Assembly: GCA_905221605.1 (NCBI GenBank)
Contig: CAJNDS010002531.1
Location: 64,001 to 128,000 of the forward strand
Origin: Symbiodinium natans
Taxonomy: Eukaryota > Sar > Dinophyceae > Suessiales > Symbiodiniaceae
Direction of reading: 5' to 3'
DNA length: 64,000 nt
Below the pieces are notes generated by a model. It saw nothing but the letters and a program-made list of their open reading frames with translations, was not told where the DNA came from and ran no database searches. The translations under genes were made by a program, and so were the position numbers. Position 1 is the stretch's first letter; every line of letters starts with the position of its first letter. Below are positions 1 through 10,852 of this stretch, piece by piece.

Positions 1-460
1 CACTTCCAGGTGGCACCCGTGGAACGGGAGCAGGGTGGGAGGTTTAGGGTTTAGGGTTTAGGGCTTCAGGGCTTTAGGGCTTTAGGGCTTTAGGGCTTTA
101 GGGCTTTAGGGCTTTAGGGCTTTAGGCTTTAGGGTTTAGGGTTTAGGGTTTAGGGCGTCAGGGGTTAGGGTTTTCGGGTTTAAGGGGGTTTTGGGGCTTG
201 GGGTTTTAGAATGGTTTTCGAGAGTTTTGTGTTGAGGGCTTGAGGCTTTCAGGGTTTAGGGTTCAGGGTTGAGGTTTTGGAGCTCTAGGGTTGAGGGTTT
301 AGGGTTCAGGGGGGTTTTTGGTCGAGGGCTTGAGGGTGTCTAGGGTTGAGGGTTCGTAGGGTTTAGGGTTCAGGGTTGAGGGTCTAGGGTTTAGGGTTTA
401 ATCAGGATTTAGGGTTTAGGGCTTAGGGTGCTGACGCCATCACCCATGTTCACGCACCGG
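1..460 (+). repeat. Degenerate TTTAGGG-type array
   Basis: G-strand telomere-type heptamers run almost continuously, with a homogeneous block of the octamer GGGCTTTA at about 60-125. Units are then increasingly degenerate (TTCAGGG, TTGAGGG, TTTCGGG). Because similar blocks recur through the whole window, this is an interstitial array and not a chromosome end. Confidence 0.9.
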
Positions 461-735
461 CGACGTAAAGTTGTGGAGCTTCAGTTCTTGGCATAGGTTT
501 GAATGGGACTCCGCCGGCTCCGCCTTAGAGTGGGTAGCCGCAGAGCATCATCACCCTAAACCTTAAACCCTAAACCCTAAACCCTTTTGTTAAGGGCCGG
601 CCAAGGCCATTCAATCCATTTCTTGGGCGGAAGGAATTATGTGCCACCCCGAAGTTGCTGCCAGGCTCTTTTCTACAAGGCCAGTTTCCACTTGTAGCTC
701 AGCTGTGAGAGGGCGCAGAAATAGGTTTAGGGCTT
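461..735. other. Non-repeat island, no gene called
   Basis: Mixed-composition sequence interrupted by a short CCCTAAA block at about 555-582. Neither strand has an open frame with convincing splice signals. It may be 5' flanking sequence of the gene thought to start at 1036. Confidence 0.4.
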
Positions 736-763
736 AGGGTTTAGGGTTCAGGGAACCACATAT

Positions 764-820
764 GTATATATATATATATATTTTTTTTATTTACTTATTT
801 ATTCATTCGTTTGTTTTTTT
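764..820. repeat. TA microsatellite and T-rich tract
   Basis: An alternating TA run is followed by a T-rich stretch ending in TTTTTTT. It lies about 220 bases upstream of the candidate start codon at 1036. Dinoflagellates are reported to use T-rich boxes in place of TATA boxes, but a promoter role here is only a guess. Confidence 0.5.
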
Positions 821-1035
821 AGAGGGATGAATTTGCAGTGTACCTATGTGGTGAGCACAAGACCCTTACCTCAAGCCTGCACCCCGCAGACAGTCGCGCC
901 TCTGTTCGGGTATGCGGGGGGAAGCACACCCCAAATCCAGGACCATCGTGTTTGGTTTAGGTTTAGGGTTTCGGGCACAAGAGGCATCCCGATATCAGGA
1001 AATACACTTCGTAGAACCTCAGTACCGTCATCGCC

Positions 1036-1103
1036 ATGGCCACATCTTCGGCCTCGCCCCCGCCGGGAGAAGCGAAGCCCGTGGTCTTCGTGCACAACCC
1101 AAG
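1036..1103 (+). CDS. Candidate first exon of an unidentified protein
   Basis: ATG in a good context (GCCATGG) opens a frame reading MATSSASPPPGEAKP then VVFVHNP. It is followed by a GT donor at 1104. The next AG (1206-1207) would join in phase to a frame reading VAPTDPPTP, which runs into a C-rich and CA-rich microsatellite. GC content is higher than in the repeats around it. No family is recognised. The call rests on the start context, the open frame and phase agreement. Confidence 0.4.
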
Positions 1104-1231
1104 GTGCTCTTGGGGTGGGTGGAGGGGGGGTTTTGCCCCAAACTCTATCCCCTAAACCCTAAACCCTACACCCTAAACCTAGGGTTGTGGCAAGAATCTC
1201 TCTGCAGGGTTGCGCCTACGGATCCACCCAC

Positions 1232-1410
1232 ACCCCCATGCACCCCACGCCCAACCCCACCCCCACCCCCACCCCGGCCCCCACCCCCACCCCCACGCCC
1301 AGCCCCACACCGACACCCACCCACACGCACACGCACGCGCACGCGCGCGCATGCACGCATGCGCGCATGCTCGCATGCGCGCATGCGCGCACGCACGCAC
1401 GCACGCATTA
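1232..1410. repeat. (CCCCCA)n then (GCAC/GCAT)n microsatellite
   Basis: About 80 bases of CCCCA/CCCAC units pass into a long alternating purine-pyrimidine run of GC, CA and GCAT units, a composition able to adopt Z-DNA. All six frames stay open here, so the long ORFs covering it are composition artefacts. Confidence 0.9.
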
Positions 1411-1536
1411 TAATACAACCCGCAAGCTACATAAGCCCAAAACAAACCCAGAAAACCTAAACCCTCCGCACTCCAAATCTCCTCGAGACCCGAAAGCCCG
1501 ACAAACCCTTATGAAGCACCCCCTAAAAGCCCCAAA

Positions 1537-1608
1537 CCCTAAACTTTAAACCCTAAACCCTAAACCCTATACCCTAAACCCTAAACCCTAAACCCTAAAC
1601 CCTAACCC
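1537..1608 (-). repeat. CCCTAAA array
   Basis: About nine C-strand heptamers with one TATACCC variant. The block separates the candidate coding pieces near 1208 and 1650 and could be intronic. Confidence 0.85.
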
Positions 1609-1649
1609 AAAAGCTCCTTAAAGCAAAAAAAGCTTGAGATTCCTGTCAG

Positions 1650-1719
1650 GAGTAGCGAAGGATCGCCCGGCGTAAGGCCGAGCCCAGTGCCGGACACCAA
1701 GCATGAGTCCATCATGCAG
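1650..1719 (+). CDS. Candidate internal exon
   Basis: An AG acceptor at 1648-1649 is followed by an open frame reading SSEGSPGVRPSPVPDTKHE then SIMQ. It is bounded by CAG and a GC donor (1720-1721) that leads straight into a TTTAGGG array. Low-complexity Pro/Ser content suggests a linker. No family is recognised. Confidence 0.4.
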
Positions 1720-1799
1720 GCGGGTTTAGGGTTTAGGGTTTAGGGTTTAGGGTTTAGGGCTAGGGTTTAGGGCTAGGGTTTAGGGTTTCGGGTTTATAG

Positions 1800-1931
1800 C
1801 TGCCCATGCCATGAGGGGGGGAAGTGTGGTCTCAAATTGTTGAAGCCATCTTTGGGGCATCCGGGTAGTTCTTCGGATGAGACTCCTCTTGAAAAGTCTT
1901 TCAGCTTATTGGAGACATTGAAAGAAGTGGA
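1800..1931 (+). CDS. Candidate internal exon
   Basis: Open for 44 codons after the acceptor TATAG at 1795-1799. It includes LKLLKPSLGHPGSSSDETP and EKSFSLLETLKEVE, the latter with helical heptad character. The end is set by a near direct repeat, AGCACC at 1931-1936 and AGGCACC at 2017-2023, flanking a CCCTAAA array. Joining GTG GA to GCACC at 2019 keeps the frame with GC-AG ends. Confidence 0.5.
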
Positions 1932-2018
1932 GCACCCTAAACCCTAAACCCTAAACCCTAGACCCTAAACTTAGCTTCAGAAAAATCCGTCCCCCCCAAA
2001 TGGGATAGCAAACGTGAG

Positions 2019-2065
2019 GCACCACGTCAGGGTCTCATGTTCTCAGAATGCTTTCTTTCAAGGAG
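2019..2065 (+). CDS. Candidate exon continuing 1800-1931
   Basis: Joined in phase to the previous exon, it reads HHVRVSCSQNAFFQGG and ends at CAAGGAG with a GT donor at 2066. The intron before it (1932-2018) consists of CCCTAAA units plus a C-run. Function unknown. Confidence 0.35.
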
Positions 2066-2183
2066 GTTAGTGCGATATTGGCTTGAGGGAGCTGAAACTC
2101 ATAAGTTCCTTCAAGCGTTCTTATTGTTTGATATGTTTTTTTTGGGCTTTGTGTGCTTGTTTTCAATAAAAGTCTGCTCAGCT

Positions 2184-2370
2184 TGTAATTATTTGCTGAA
2201 GAACCACCAAAAAAATCAAGTATCATAACAAAATAAAAACGATAATAAAAACGATAATAATAAAACAGAAATGTCTTCTTCCTAATACGGGTAATATTTG
2301 GATTATTATTTCGTTCTTCTTTTTTTTTGTGTGGGGCGGGGGGGGGGGGGTTCTTCAGCAATAAGTTTCA
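2184..2370. mobile_element. Inverted-repeat element, 'atttgctnaagaacc' family
   Basis: Left arm near 2186 (ATTATTTGCTGAAGAACC) and right arm near 2349-2364 (GGTTCTTCAGCAATA) are inverted copies around an AT-rich centre and a T/G tract. Related elements lie at 19154, 32806, 49949 and 53664. The copy at 32806 appears to be spliced out as an intron. Non-autonomous, with no transposase. Confidence 0.65.
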
Positions 2371-2540
2371 ACAAAAAGCCAGGGTTAGACACTTCAATCC
2401 TCAAAGCCCCTAAACGCGCAAAAGGAACCCTCGACCTGTAAATCGGGTCCTAAAATCCGAGAAGCCCCAATGAACTCTGAAACCCAACCCAATCAACTCT
2501 GAAACCCAACCGAAAAGCGCGCCGGCCCGAAACACACTTT

Positions 2541-2800
2541 CTGTTTAGGGTTCAGGGTTGGGTTTTGGGGTTTGGGGTTTTAGTTTTAGGGTTTAGGATT
2601 TAGGGTTTAGGGTCGCCAATCCCCTAAACCCCCTAAACCCCGACTCCTATAGATACCCCGCAGTGCGTGGCTAGGCGGGTGACCAACAACGATCCCAAAG
2701 CCTAAGCCCGGACAAACCCTAAACCCTCCAAATCGCCCTTAATTCCCCGAATGCCCTGAACTCCTAAATCCCCCAACTCCCTCAAATCCTACTATCCTAG
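2541..2800. repeat. Mixed telomere-type repeats and degenerate C-rich sequence
   Basis: A G-strand block at about 2541-2612 is followed by CCCTAAA fragments and degenerate C-rich sequence. No gene is seen. Confidence 0.6.
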
Positions 2801-2801
2801 G

Positions 2802-2911
2802 TAGGATAAGGGGGACCCTTAAAAGGGAACCCCTTCTGAACCCTCTTCTGGCTCTTTTAAGCAGGGACCTTATTCAGAGGGTCTATATCCCCAAGGGTCC
2901 CCCTTATCCTA
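2802..2911. mobile_element. 110-bp element with perfect 19-bp terminal inverted repeats
   Basis: The left terminus TAGGATAAGGGGGACCCTT (2802-2820) is the exact reverse complement of AAGGGTCCCCCTTATCCTA (2893-2911). The interior (AAAAGGG/CTTTTAAG) adds partial pairing, so the whole element could fold as a hairpin. No second full copy was found in the window. It resembles a MITE. Confidence 0.8.
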
Positions 2912-3034
2912 TCCCCTATCCTAATCCGCAACCCTTAACCCTGAACTCGAACCCGCCTGAGGTTTGACCCCCCGAATCTTTCTCCGGCTCCTGAAATAGC
3001 GAAAGCCAGGGAGGCAGGCTAAACCCTAAACCCT

Positions 3035-3154
3035 ACAAGGAGGGGGCCCCCCAAGTTATATGTGAAGTTAGAAGGACCCTAAATTTGGTTTTAAGGATCC
3101 GAAGGCTCTAAATCCCTTAGCTATAGTTAGTACAGTAAGGGTGCCCCTCCTTGT
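3035..3154. mobile_element. ACAAGGAGGGG-family inverted-repeat element
   Basis: Termini ACAAGGAGGGG and CCCCTCCTTGT form an 11-bp perfect inverted repeat around a conserved interior (ggatccgaaggctctaa, agctatagttagtacagta). CCCTAAA units flank both sides. Relatives are at 49635, 54201, 56143 and 57410. Confidence 0.75.
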
Positions 3155-4042
3155 AAACCCTAAACCCGAGGTTTTCAATAGGCTGCGAGACTGCACAAGT
3201 GCCTTCCATTAATGCGCGTACGCAGGAATTCGTGCATGCCCAGATGATGACCATTCTGCAGTGACTTGGTTAACTGAGTAGCTGAGTAGGCAACCTTTAA
3301 CCTTTTGGGGTATATATAAGGGTTTAGGGTTTAGGGTTCAGGGTTAATCCTACCATAATTGAAAGGTTAACCTTTTTTGGCCCAGGGTACTTAGCAACTA
3401 GGTTAACGGTTCATTGTTCAAGCGTCTTGTGCTGGTCAAACCCTGGGTAAACCCTAAACCCAAAATGGGGCGCAGGGGACTACATGAACCCCGAAATGGG
3501 GAGCATAAGAGTAGTACTGTATATTAGGGTCCCTTTTAAGGATACCGTGCTTTTTAAGGGATCCAAAGAAACCTTGATTTAGAGAACTAGCCACATGTGT
3601 AGACATATATGTATATACTTTTATAGCTTCAGGCATACGAACCTGTCAGGATGCACTTAGTCCCAAGGAATGTGCTTAGATACCGGCTTCCGTTTGCGTT
3701 GCGAGGCAAGCAACTTCGGCAACTCTTTTGACTTTGTGCTTATCCGGCTTGACCCTTCGTGGGGAGTAGCAGCACCCCTTTGCAATGTGGGGTTTAGAAC
3801 AATGATTGAAGAGCTTTGCGCGTAAGGGTTGAGGATTTCGGGGTCAATTCAACCACATTCAACCCTAGGGCACGTAAAAGGGAATTCCGGCACCCCCCCC
3901 CCCCCCCATTTTGGGCAAATGCCCAATGTCTCAAAGCGAAGAGTCTCTAACCTGGTGCCACATCCAACGACTTTTCAAGCCCCGCCCTGAATCCTGGGCC
4001 TCGAAAGCCCGTAACCAGAGGCTAAGCCTCACCAAAGCCTAA
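3155..4042. other. Non-repeat region, no gene called
   Basis: Unique sequence with only short telomere-type pieces (3319-3345, 3441-3461). The 60-codon minus-strand frame at 3454-3636 has no splice or composition support. A C16 run lies near 3892. No gene is supported. Confidence 0.4.
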
Positions 4043-4214
4043 AGCCCCGCTTAGGAATTATCATTTGTTGTTGTTTATACAAAACCCAAGGGAGTAATCA
4101 GAAAGTGACCTTCATTGAGATTCTAAGGGGACAATAGAGAACTTAGGAGTTTTCTTTATACAAAATTCAAGGGAATCTTTGAAGAAAAGAGATGTTTATT
4201 CAGGTTTTGAGGGG
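4043..4214 (+). mobile_element. Two adjacent copies of the 'CCCCTTGGGA' introner-like element
   Basis: Copy one (about 4043-4131) has TTTATACAAAACCCAAGGG, then TTCATTGAG and TTCTAAGGGGA. Copy two (about 4141-4214) repeats TTTATACAAAATTCAAGGG, GTTTATTCAGG and GAGGGGAG. The same ~93-bp element is at 24293 and twice in the transporter gene (38453, 38759). Confidence 0.65.
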
Positions 4215-4379
4215 AGTGTAGAAAACCAGGACCCAGAGCACCGCCCTTGTTCCCCATGTTCAGGGTTTTGGGTTTCCCTTTTAGGCCCCTTCCGTGAATC
4301 AAAAAGGGGCGCCGGTGCTGATTCCTAGCTTGCTCTTCAGGATGGGCTATTAGGCCCTATATAATCCCCACAATCAACC

Positions 4380-4419
<40 letters not shown>

Positions 4420-4485
4420 ATATATTTATTATTATTATTAATATTATGATTATTATATATATATACATATATATATATATATGTT
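4380..4485. repeat. TA microsatellite
   Basis: About 100 bases of alternating TA with TTATTATTA interruptions, followed by a T18 run. Low complexity, no coding content. Confidence 0.9.
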
Positions 4486-4621
4486 TTTTTTTTTTTTTTT
4501 TAAGGGGTTTAGGGTTTTTAAGGGGTTATAGGGTATAATAGCCCGTCCTGGCTTGTCTTTTAGTCTACAAGAAACCTACATCGAGAAGGGTACCAAGTGG
4601 AACCTTCCAAAGCCCTACGCC

Positions 4622-5016
4622 AGGGTTTAGGGTTTAGGGTTTTGGGTTTTGGGTTTTGGGTTTAGGGTTTAGGGTTTAGGGCTCAAAGTTAATAAGCGAT
4701 TTGAACTCTCCTAAACCCTAAGCCCTAGACCCTATCCCTAATCCCGAGACCCTAGACCCTAAACCCTAAACCCTAAACCTTAAACCCTAAACCCTAAACC
4801 CTAAACCAACCCTAAACCCTAAACCCTAAACCAACCCTAAAGCCTAAACCCTAAACCCTAAACCCTAAACCCTAAACCCTAAACCCCAAACCCCAAACCC
4901 CAAACCCCAAACCCCAAACCCTAAACCCTAAACCCTAAACCCTAAACCCTAAACCCTAAACCCTAAACCCTAAACCCTAAACCCTAAACCCTAAACCCTA
5001 AACCCTAAACCCTACC
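4622..5016. repeat. Telomere-type arrays, both orientations
   Basis: A G-strand block (4622-4684) switches to a long C-strand block (about 4710-5015), which contains a homogeneous run of CCCCAAA at 4884-4918. The orientation switch and private variant blocks imply local tandem expansion. Confidence 0.9.
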
Positions 5017-5026
5017 CAAGACCCAG

Positions 5027-7570
5027 GCCCTTCGTCGATCAGCTGGAACTTCTCAGCGACGGGCTGAGCGTGGTCACCGCCCAGACAGCTGACGTACAGG
5101 TTGAGGCCACCGATGGGGAGGGGCTAAAAAGAAGCCGCCCTAAACCCTAATCCCAAACCCTAAACCCTAAACCCTAAACCCTAAACCCTAAACCCTAAAC
5201 CCTAAACCCTAAACCCTAAACCCTAAACCCTAAACCCTAAACCCTAAACCCTAAACCTTGCTTGGCATTTCGGCCAGCTATGCGGGAGCGATAAAAAAAA
5301 ACACTAAACCCTCGAAAGCCGAGTTGAGGTCAAGGGGCTGATGAGGACAAGAGTCGGGGGTTCAATTGGAGGGGTCTAGTTTGCAGTACGTTCCTCCCAG
5401 TTTAGGGTTTAGTGGGTTTGGTTTAGGGTGTATAGGGTTTAGGGTACCAGACAAGGGCTAGTCGCTATTTAGCGTCGGAGGGGTGAGGGTTGATGTTGGG
5501 ATCAGTTCAAAGGGTTTAGGGCTTGGCCTTTGTGGGTTTCGGGCACCTAGTTGCAAGACAAGGCAAGATGGTAAGGCCTGCAGGAGTCATGGGAGGGCTC
5601 TCCCGATAGGAAATACAGCAGCGACGAATAGCTCTTAGAGGGTTCAGGAACAGGTTTCGAAGCAGCGATACCCTCGTTTCCTTCTCCCACACAAAGAAAA
5701 ACGCTAAACCCCCCTAAACCCCCTAAACCTCCTGAACCCTAAAACCCCCAAACCCGGAACCCCCAAAACCCCCTAAAGCCTAAACCCCAGAAACCCCCGA
5801 AACCCTAAAGAGAGAGAGAGAGAGAGGTGTCCCAGCAGCGCGAGCAGATCGTGCAACACCAGGGCCGCCTCAATGGACTAGCCGCTCGTTTTTTTTTTTT
5901 TTGTTTCGGTTCTTTAGGGCTTTTGAGGCTTCTTGAGGGTGCTTCTTAGGGGGTTTTCAGGGTTGCTTGAGGTTTTCATAAGGTCGGGTCTTTAGGGCTT
6001 TGAAAGGGGTTTTAAGGGTTGCTTGAGTGTCGGTTAAGGCCTGTTTGGGTGGCATTTTTTGATTTTTAGGGTTATTCCAGGAAACTCCTGGCCAGGGACC
6101 CGGGGAAACTTCGGGAAGCTTAGGAAGCCCTAGCAGTGGGGAGTACTAGGGAACTTGGGTTAAAAGTTACGTACGCCCCCTTGAACCCCTAACCCCTAGC
6201 CCTAAACCCTAAACCCTAAACCCTAAACCCTAAACCCTAAAACCCTAAAACCCTAAAACCCTAAACCCTAACCGTAAACCCTAAACCCTAAACCCTAAAC
6301 CCTAAACCCTAAACCCTAAACCCTAAACCCTAAACCCTAAACCCTAAACCCTAAACCCTAAACCCTAAACCATAAACCCTAAAACCCTAAAACCCTAAAA
6401 ACCCTAAACCCTAAAACCTAAAACCTAAACCTAAACCCTAAAAACCTAAATCCTAAACCCTAAACCCTAAAAAACCTAAAACGCTAAACCCTAAACCCTA
6501 AACCCTAAACCCTAAACCCTAAACCCTTAAACCCTAAACCCTAAACCCTAAACCCTAAAACCCTAAAAACCCTAAAACTAAACCCTAACCCTAAACCTAA
6601 ATCCCCCTAAAACCCTAAAACCCCTAAACGCTAAAAACCCTAACCCTAAACCCTAAACCCTAAACCCTAAACCCTAAACCCTAAACCTTTTCCCTAAACC
6701 CTACCCCCCCCCCCCCCCTGAACGGGCTCTCCCTTAGAGGACCCTGTAATCACCCTTGAGGACGCCCGAGTTGTGGAAGGCAGCTCTGCGATCCAGGAGG
6801 TGAACAAGAAGGTGGGTGTTGGTGTTTAGGGTTTAGGGTTTAGGGTTTAGGGTTTAGGGTTTAGGGTCTAGGGTCTAGGGTCTAGGGTCTAGGGTTTAGG
6901 GTTTAGGGTTTAGGGTTTAGGGTTTAGGGTTTAGGGTTTAGGGTTTAGGTTTTACGAACGGCTCAGCATCTCGAGGCGAGACTTCGCAAAGCCTCCTGCA
7001 AAAGGGTTTAGGGCCGTTTAGGGTTTAGGGTTCAGGGTTTAGGGTTTAGGGTTTAGGGTTCAGGGTTCAGGGTTGCGGGGGAGTTTAGGGTGTCCCGCTG
7101 TGAAGGGCGAACCCCCATGGCCCATTTTCAAACGCGACAGAATTTGTCATTTTATTTTGCTCCTAGGTCTGCTGAATGCTTCAGTTGTGGAGGCTTTGCA
7201 GGGTTTATTCTGGTACCTAAGCCCTAAACCCTAAACCCTAAACCGTGGAACCCCTGTCCCTCCACCGAACCAAATTGTGGCTGTGCACTCAAGCGTTTCG
7301 GGGCATCCCAGCTCCAGACGACAGGCCTTGAATCCTAAACGTTTAGGGTTTAGGGTTTAGGGTTTGGGGTTTAGGGTGTAGGGTTTAGGGTTTAGGGTTT
7401 AGGGGAATCTAACCAGTGCTGGGTACGAGGTGTAGGCTTGGGGCGCCTTGAGCGAGATCCCTACACCCTAAACCCTAAACCTTCAACCCACACACAGCCT
7501 CCGCCCTTCTTCATTTGCAGGTGAACGCCCTGGTGGCGCAAACTGCTCCTTGGCACGAAGTGGTCCTAAG
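5027..7570 (+). CDS. Candidate coiled-coil protein, five exons in consistent phase
   Basis: Proposed exons are 5027-5099, 5827-5880, 6761-6811, 6967-7005 and 7521-7570. They read PFVDQLELLSDGLSVVTAQ..., VSQQREQIVQHQGRLNGL, DARVVEGSSAIQEVNKK, HLEARLRKASCKR and VNALVAQTAPWHEVV. All inner joins are phase 0. Acceptors are CCCAG, GAGAG, TTGAG, CTCAG and TTTGCAG. Donors are CAG|GT (5100), A|GC (5881), AAG|GTGGGT (6812) and AGG|GT (7006). The composition (E, Q, K, R with spaced L/V/I) suggests a coiled coil. The introns are made of CCCTAAA or TTTAGGG arrays. Family unknown, and the first and last exons of the gene are not identified. Extra coding pieces may lie at 7167-7201 and 7238-7330, but they do not fit this phase. 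Confidence 0.5.
5141..5257 (-). repeat. CCCTAAA array
   Basis: About sixteen near-perfect C-strand heptamers inside the proposed intron 5100-5826. Confidence 0.9.
5258..5826. other. Intronic sequence with degenerate telomere-type units
   Basis: Short degenerate TTTAGGG pieces, CCCCTAAACC-like units (5705-5805) and an AG microsatellite at 5810-5826 that supplies the acceptor of the exon at 5827. No other coding segment is recognised. Confidence 0.4.
6187..6706 (-). repeat. Long CCCTAAA array with length variants
   Basis: About 500 bases of C-strand units, mostly CCCTAAA, with CCCTAAAA and CCTAAAA variants from 6360 on, ending in a C16 run. It lies in the proposed intron 5881-6760. Confidence 0.9.
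6812..6966 (+). repeat. Putative intron made of a TTTAGGG array
   Basis: A 155-bp segment begins GTGGGTG, contains about 17 G-strand heptamers with a TCTAGGG sub-block (6866-6893), and ends GGCTCAG. Removal joins AAG to CAT in phase 0. This is a canonical GT-AG intron composed almost entirely of telomere-type units. Confidence 0.6.
7024..7500. repeat. Telomere-type blocks and short islands
   Basis: G-strand blocks at 7015-7075 and 7340-7404 and C-strand blocks at 7220-7243 and 7464-7480 alternate with short islands. One island (7167-7201) is bounded by CCTAG and CAG and could be a microexon reading LLNASVVEALQ. Confidence 0.6.
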
Positions 7571-7647
7571 CTCTAAACCCTAAACCCTGAACCCTAAACC
7601 CTAAACCCTGAACCCTGAACCCTAAACCCTAAACCCTAGAAGGTAGA

Positions 7648-9289
7648 TGTACATATATATATATATATATGAGCCCGGAACCTTTAGGGTTTATTTAGCA
7701 TAGAGTTTTTCTTTTCGCTTTAAATACGGAATATAAACAATTTAGTATGTAAGTGTATATTTATACTTTTGTAGGAACCATAAGTTCTACTTGAGAGTCA
7801 ACTTCGCCTTGTGTCTGTGGATACCATTACTGTTGATGCTTGTGTTTTAGACAAGTCGCACATCTAACTTATTTATCCGTTTGGATGCAACAAAACGATC
7901 AACCCTCCACACCGGTGTTGCATATCTTAAATGCACTTGTTTTCTGCAGCTTTCTTTGTTTTCATCTGCGGCTTGTTCACTTATTAGTGTTTGTGATCTT
8001 TATAATGCTGATGCGATGGCAATAGTATGCTTACTGGTGTTCCTAGCATTGGAAGCACAACTAACATTATGAACATATTATGACTTATGTGAGTACTATT
8101 GGTAATGTTCGCAATATAAGTACTAGTCCTAGCGCGAGCTGTCAATATAAGCAAAAAGCATGGCGTGTTGTGCGGAACATTCGAAGTCGAGGATTACTTG
8201 TGCTAAGCATAAGTTTGACACATCTTATGCTCCCAATTTGACAGTTCGTGACTTCAATATCACCAAATAACATTGCAGTGCGTTGGCAGGATTGCTAATG
8301 AACACTAACATCACGACAATCCTAATCATCCTAATCTTGCTGGTAGTGCATATGTCTTTTGACAAGTCTACTACGAAACTGCACTATCTGTCGAGATTAG
8401 CCATATGACTAGTGCGAGTACTATTAATGTTCCACACTCTTTAGTAGGGGCCTCCTGAACAAAGTCAAAAATGGCCGGGCTGTTCAGGACACTCCGAGTG
8501 TTTGGGTTTGGGGGCGCGCGTTGGGATCCTGAATAAAGGCAAACCGTCCGGGCGCCGTAAGAAAATTCCACGCGGCGCGCCTTTAAAGGATTGCTGGGCA
8601 TCGCTGCCCTGTAAACTTATCCTAACTCCTCTCTAATAAATTCATATATATCCCGTGGACAGTGTAAACAGGAACAAGAAAGGGGGAGGGGGGCAGGTCT
8701 AAAGAGGGTGCAACATCAGTGTTGTGAGCAATGTTTTTTAGCCCACCACTGGGAAACTCAACAATGTCACTAACAATAGTACCATAGCGTCATTAGCCCC
8801 TGTGGCATGATTAGTCCGATAAGATTATAATATGAGATCAATTAGTAATATGATTAATGCGAGTAACATGAGTGCTAGCAAGCCTAATACAATTTATGAC
8901 ACTAGTAAGCTTGGTAATGTTGTAACTGGAATTGCAATTTCTTGTCATTTACTTTTAGTTATGCTATTGATCATGCTAGTAAGCTAATACGCCTACTATA
9001 CCGAACATTGCTGAATATAATACTAGTATCACGCTACTGATATTAGTAGTATTGGGACCATTCCTATAAACATGAAGAAAGGTTTACTTCTTGAGCTGCA
9101 TTTTAGCTGCAGGATGGTTTGCGGTTAGTACTCCAGTGACTCTTTGGGCATAGTTTGGTCTTGTGCGCTCTAGGGACTTTACGAGGATACTCTACGGCTG
9201 CGCGCTTCAGCGATTCTGGAATACTCTAGCACAAGCCTTCCAGGGCTTTTCCGGTGATCCTTTCGGCTTATTTTGGAAGACTTTGGGTT
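7648..9289. other. AT-rich unique region without telomere-type repeats
   Basis: After a TA run (7652-7670) the heptamers stop. The sequence is AT-rich, with recurrent ACTAGTATTA-like words around 8100-9060 but no long open frame with splice support. The ORFs at 7840-8072 and 8371-8601 are short and have no recognisable content. Probably intergenic or deep intronic. Confidence 0.4.
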
Positions 9290-9890
9290 TTGGTATTCTA
9301 GAGACTCTTTCGGGCAACCGTGCAAACCAATGAGTGATTTAGAAACCAAGTAAACTCATAATTTTTCTAGAAGTACGTGGTGCAGGGAACTTTGTGGCCC
9401 ACGCCGCAGAGCGATAGTGATAACAGCAAGAAATCACTCGGGGGCTCTCTATGACATCAATGAGTGTTGTAGGAGCCAAGTAAATTTCGTCACACAAACA
9501 CATGGTGTAGGTCATTTGTTGACCGACACCACATAGGAACAGTGAGAAGACTATGAAATAACTAGGCCACCGTATATTAAATCAGTATGTGGTGTGGAAC
9601 CAGGTAAATTTACGAGCACATGGTGTAGGGAATGCTGTGGCATACGCCACATAGGGATAGTAGAAAAACTCAAGAAATCACTGGGAAACTGTATATGATA
9701 TCAATGAGTGTTGCGAGAACCAAGTACATATTTTTATACAAGCACATGGTGTAGGGAGCGTTGTGACCCACAATACGTAGGAACTGAATCACTGGGCAAC
9801 CGTACATTAAATCAATAGGAACTAAGTAGTTTTGCTTGTGCAAGCAAAGAACAATGAGAAAACCATTTAGTCACCAGGCAACGGTATAAA
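9290..9890 (+). repeat. Degenerate tandem repeat, 119-130 bp period
   Basis: Four to five copies share CAATGAGTG, ACCAAGTAAAT, AGCACATGGTGTAGGGA, CCACATAGGAACAG and AATCACTGGGCAACCGTA in the same order. Unit starts are near 9328, 9458, 9581 and 9702, with a partial copy from about 9813. Divergence of roughly 20-30% shows an old array. No coding function. Confidence 0.75.
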
Positions 9891-10852
9891 GTAATGAATC
9901 CGCATAACAATATCACCATGTTTACTGTTCATATCAATAGCGTTCTTAGCAGTGCTGGCATTGCTCATGTTCATTATATTTTGTGTTAGCGCGATCCGAA
10001 AGCAAGGCCCTTGCAAGGACGCTGTGACTTTTCCTCGATACCATACGAGTACTATGCTGATACTACACGAATACTTTACCGCTGCCAGACTAGGTACCAG
10101 CACCAAGACCAAGACCAATAATAGTACTAACACGAATGCTAAAACTACAAGAAACTCTATACTACACTACACTATACAAACTAGCCGGGACATAGCCGGG
10201 ACTTTTGGGGTCTCTTTCGTTGCGTTTGTTTCATTCCTATCAAACGCTCGTATATGTATATTGTCAAAAAACTTTAAAGATGCACATGCCGAATAATCCG
10301 ACGTCCTATTTTATCTTGTCTTTTGGACTTGCATTGTTGTTTTTGGCTTTCGCTTTGCTTTGCTTTCTTTGCGTGCTGCTTGCCTACATTTAAAATGCGG
10401 TTTGCTCATGGATCCATGACACGAGCAAAAAATCCTACACTGCTATTCTGAAAACGAATTCGTGGTTTTGTGGTCATGATAACTGTTCACGTTGCTGTTC
10501 TTGCACGCTGCTTGCCTATGTCTTTTCGAACTTGTGTTCTTCATTTATCTATAACACTTGGATCGATGAGGGGCGCTGGCAAGCTAAACAGCGAAAACAC
10601 TCCGCCCGAGTTTCATTTCATGGGTTCGCGTTGCAGCTTCAGACTTTTACCCATTCGTGCCAACCCACAGCCGAAAACACCCAGCACCTAGCCCTCCAGC
10701 ATTAAACAAAACACATGAGCGAAATGGACCGAGAGGCTGCTCGTTCATATATATATATATATAATGTTTTTACTTCCTAGTCTATATGTGCTCAATTACG
10801 TAATTTCATTGAGACAGTAGCGCACGTGCCTTTGCCATTTGACATTTTGGAT
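9891..10852. other. Unique AT-rich region, no gene called
   Basis: Several 60-110 codon frames occur on both strands (for example 9952-10296) but lack splice signals or recognisable domains. A TA microsatellite lies at 10747-10763. Nothing convincing is seen. Confidence 0.35.

Noticed and set aside
1-460. A true chromosome end
   Set aside because: The units are degenerate and mixed, and equal or better arrays occur throughout the window in both orientations.
912-1460. Pro/His/Arg-rich ORFs on both strands
   Set aside because: They cover CCCCCA and GCAC microsatellites, where all frames stay open.
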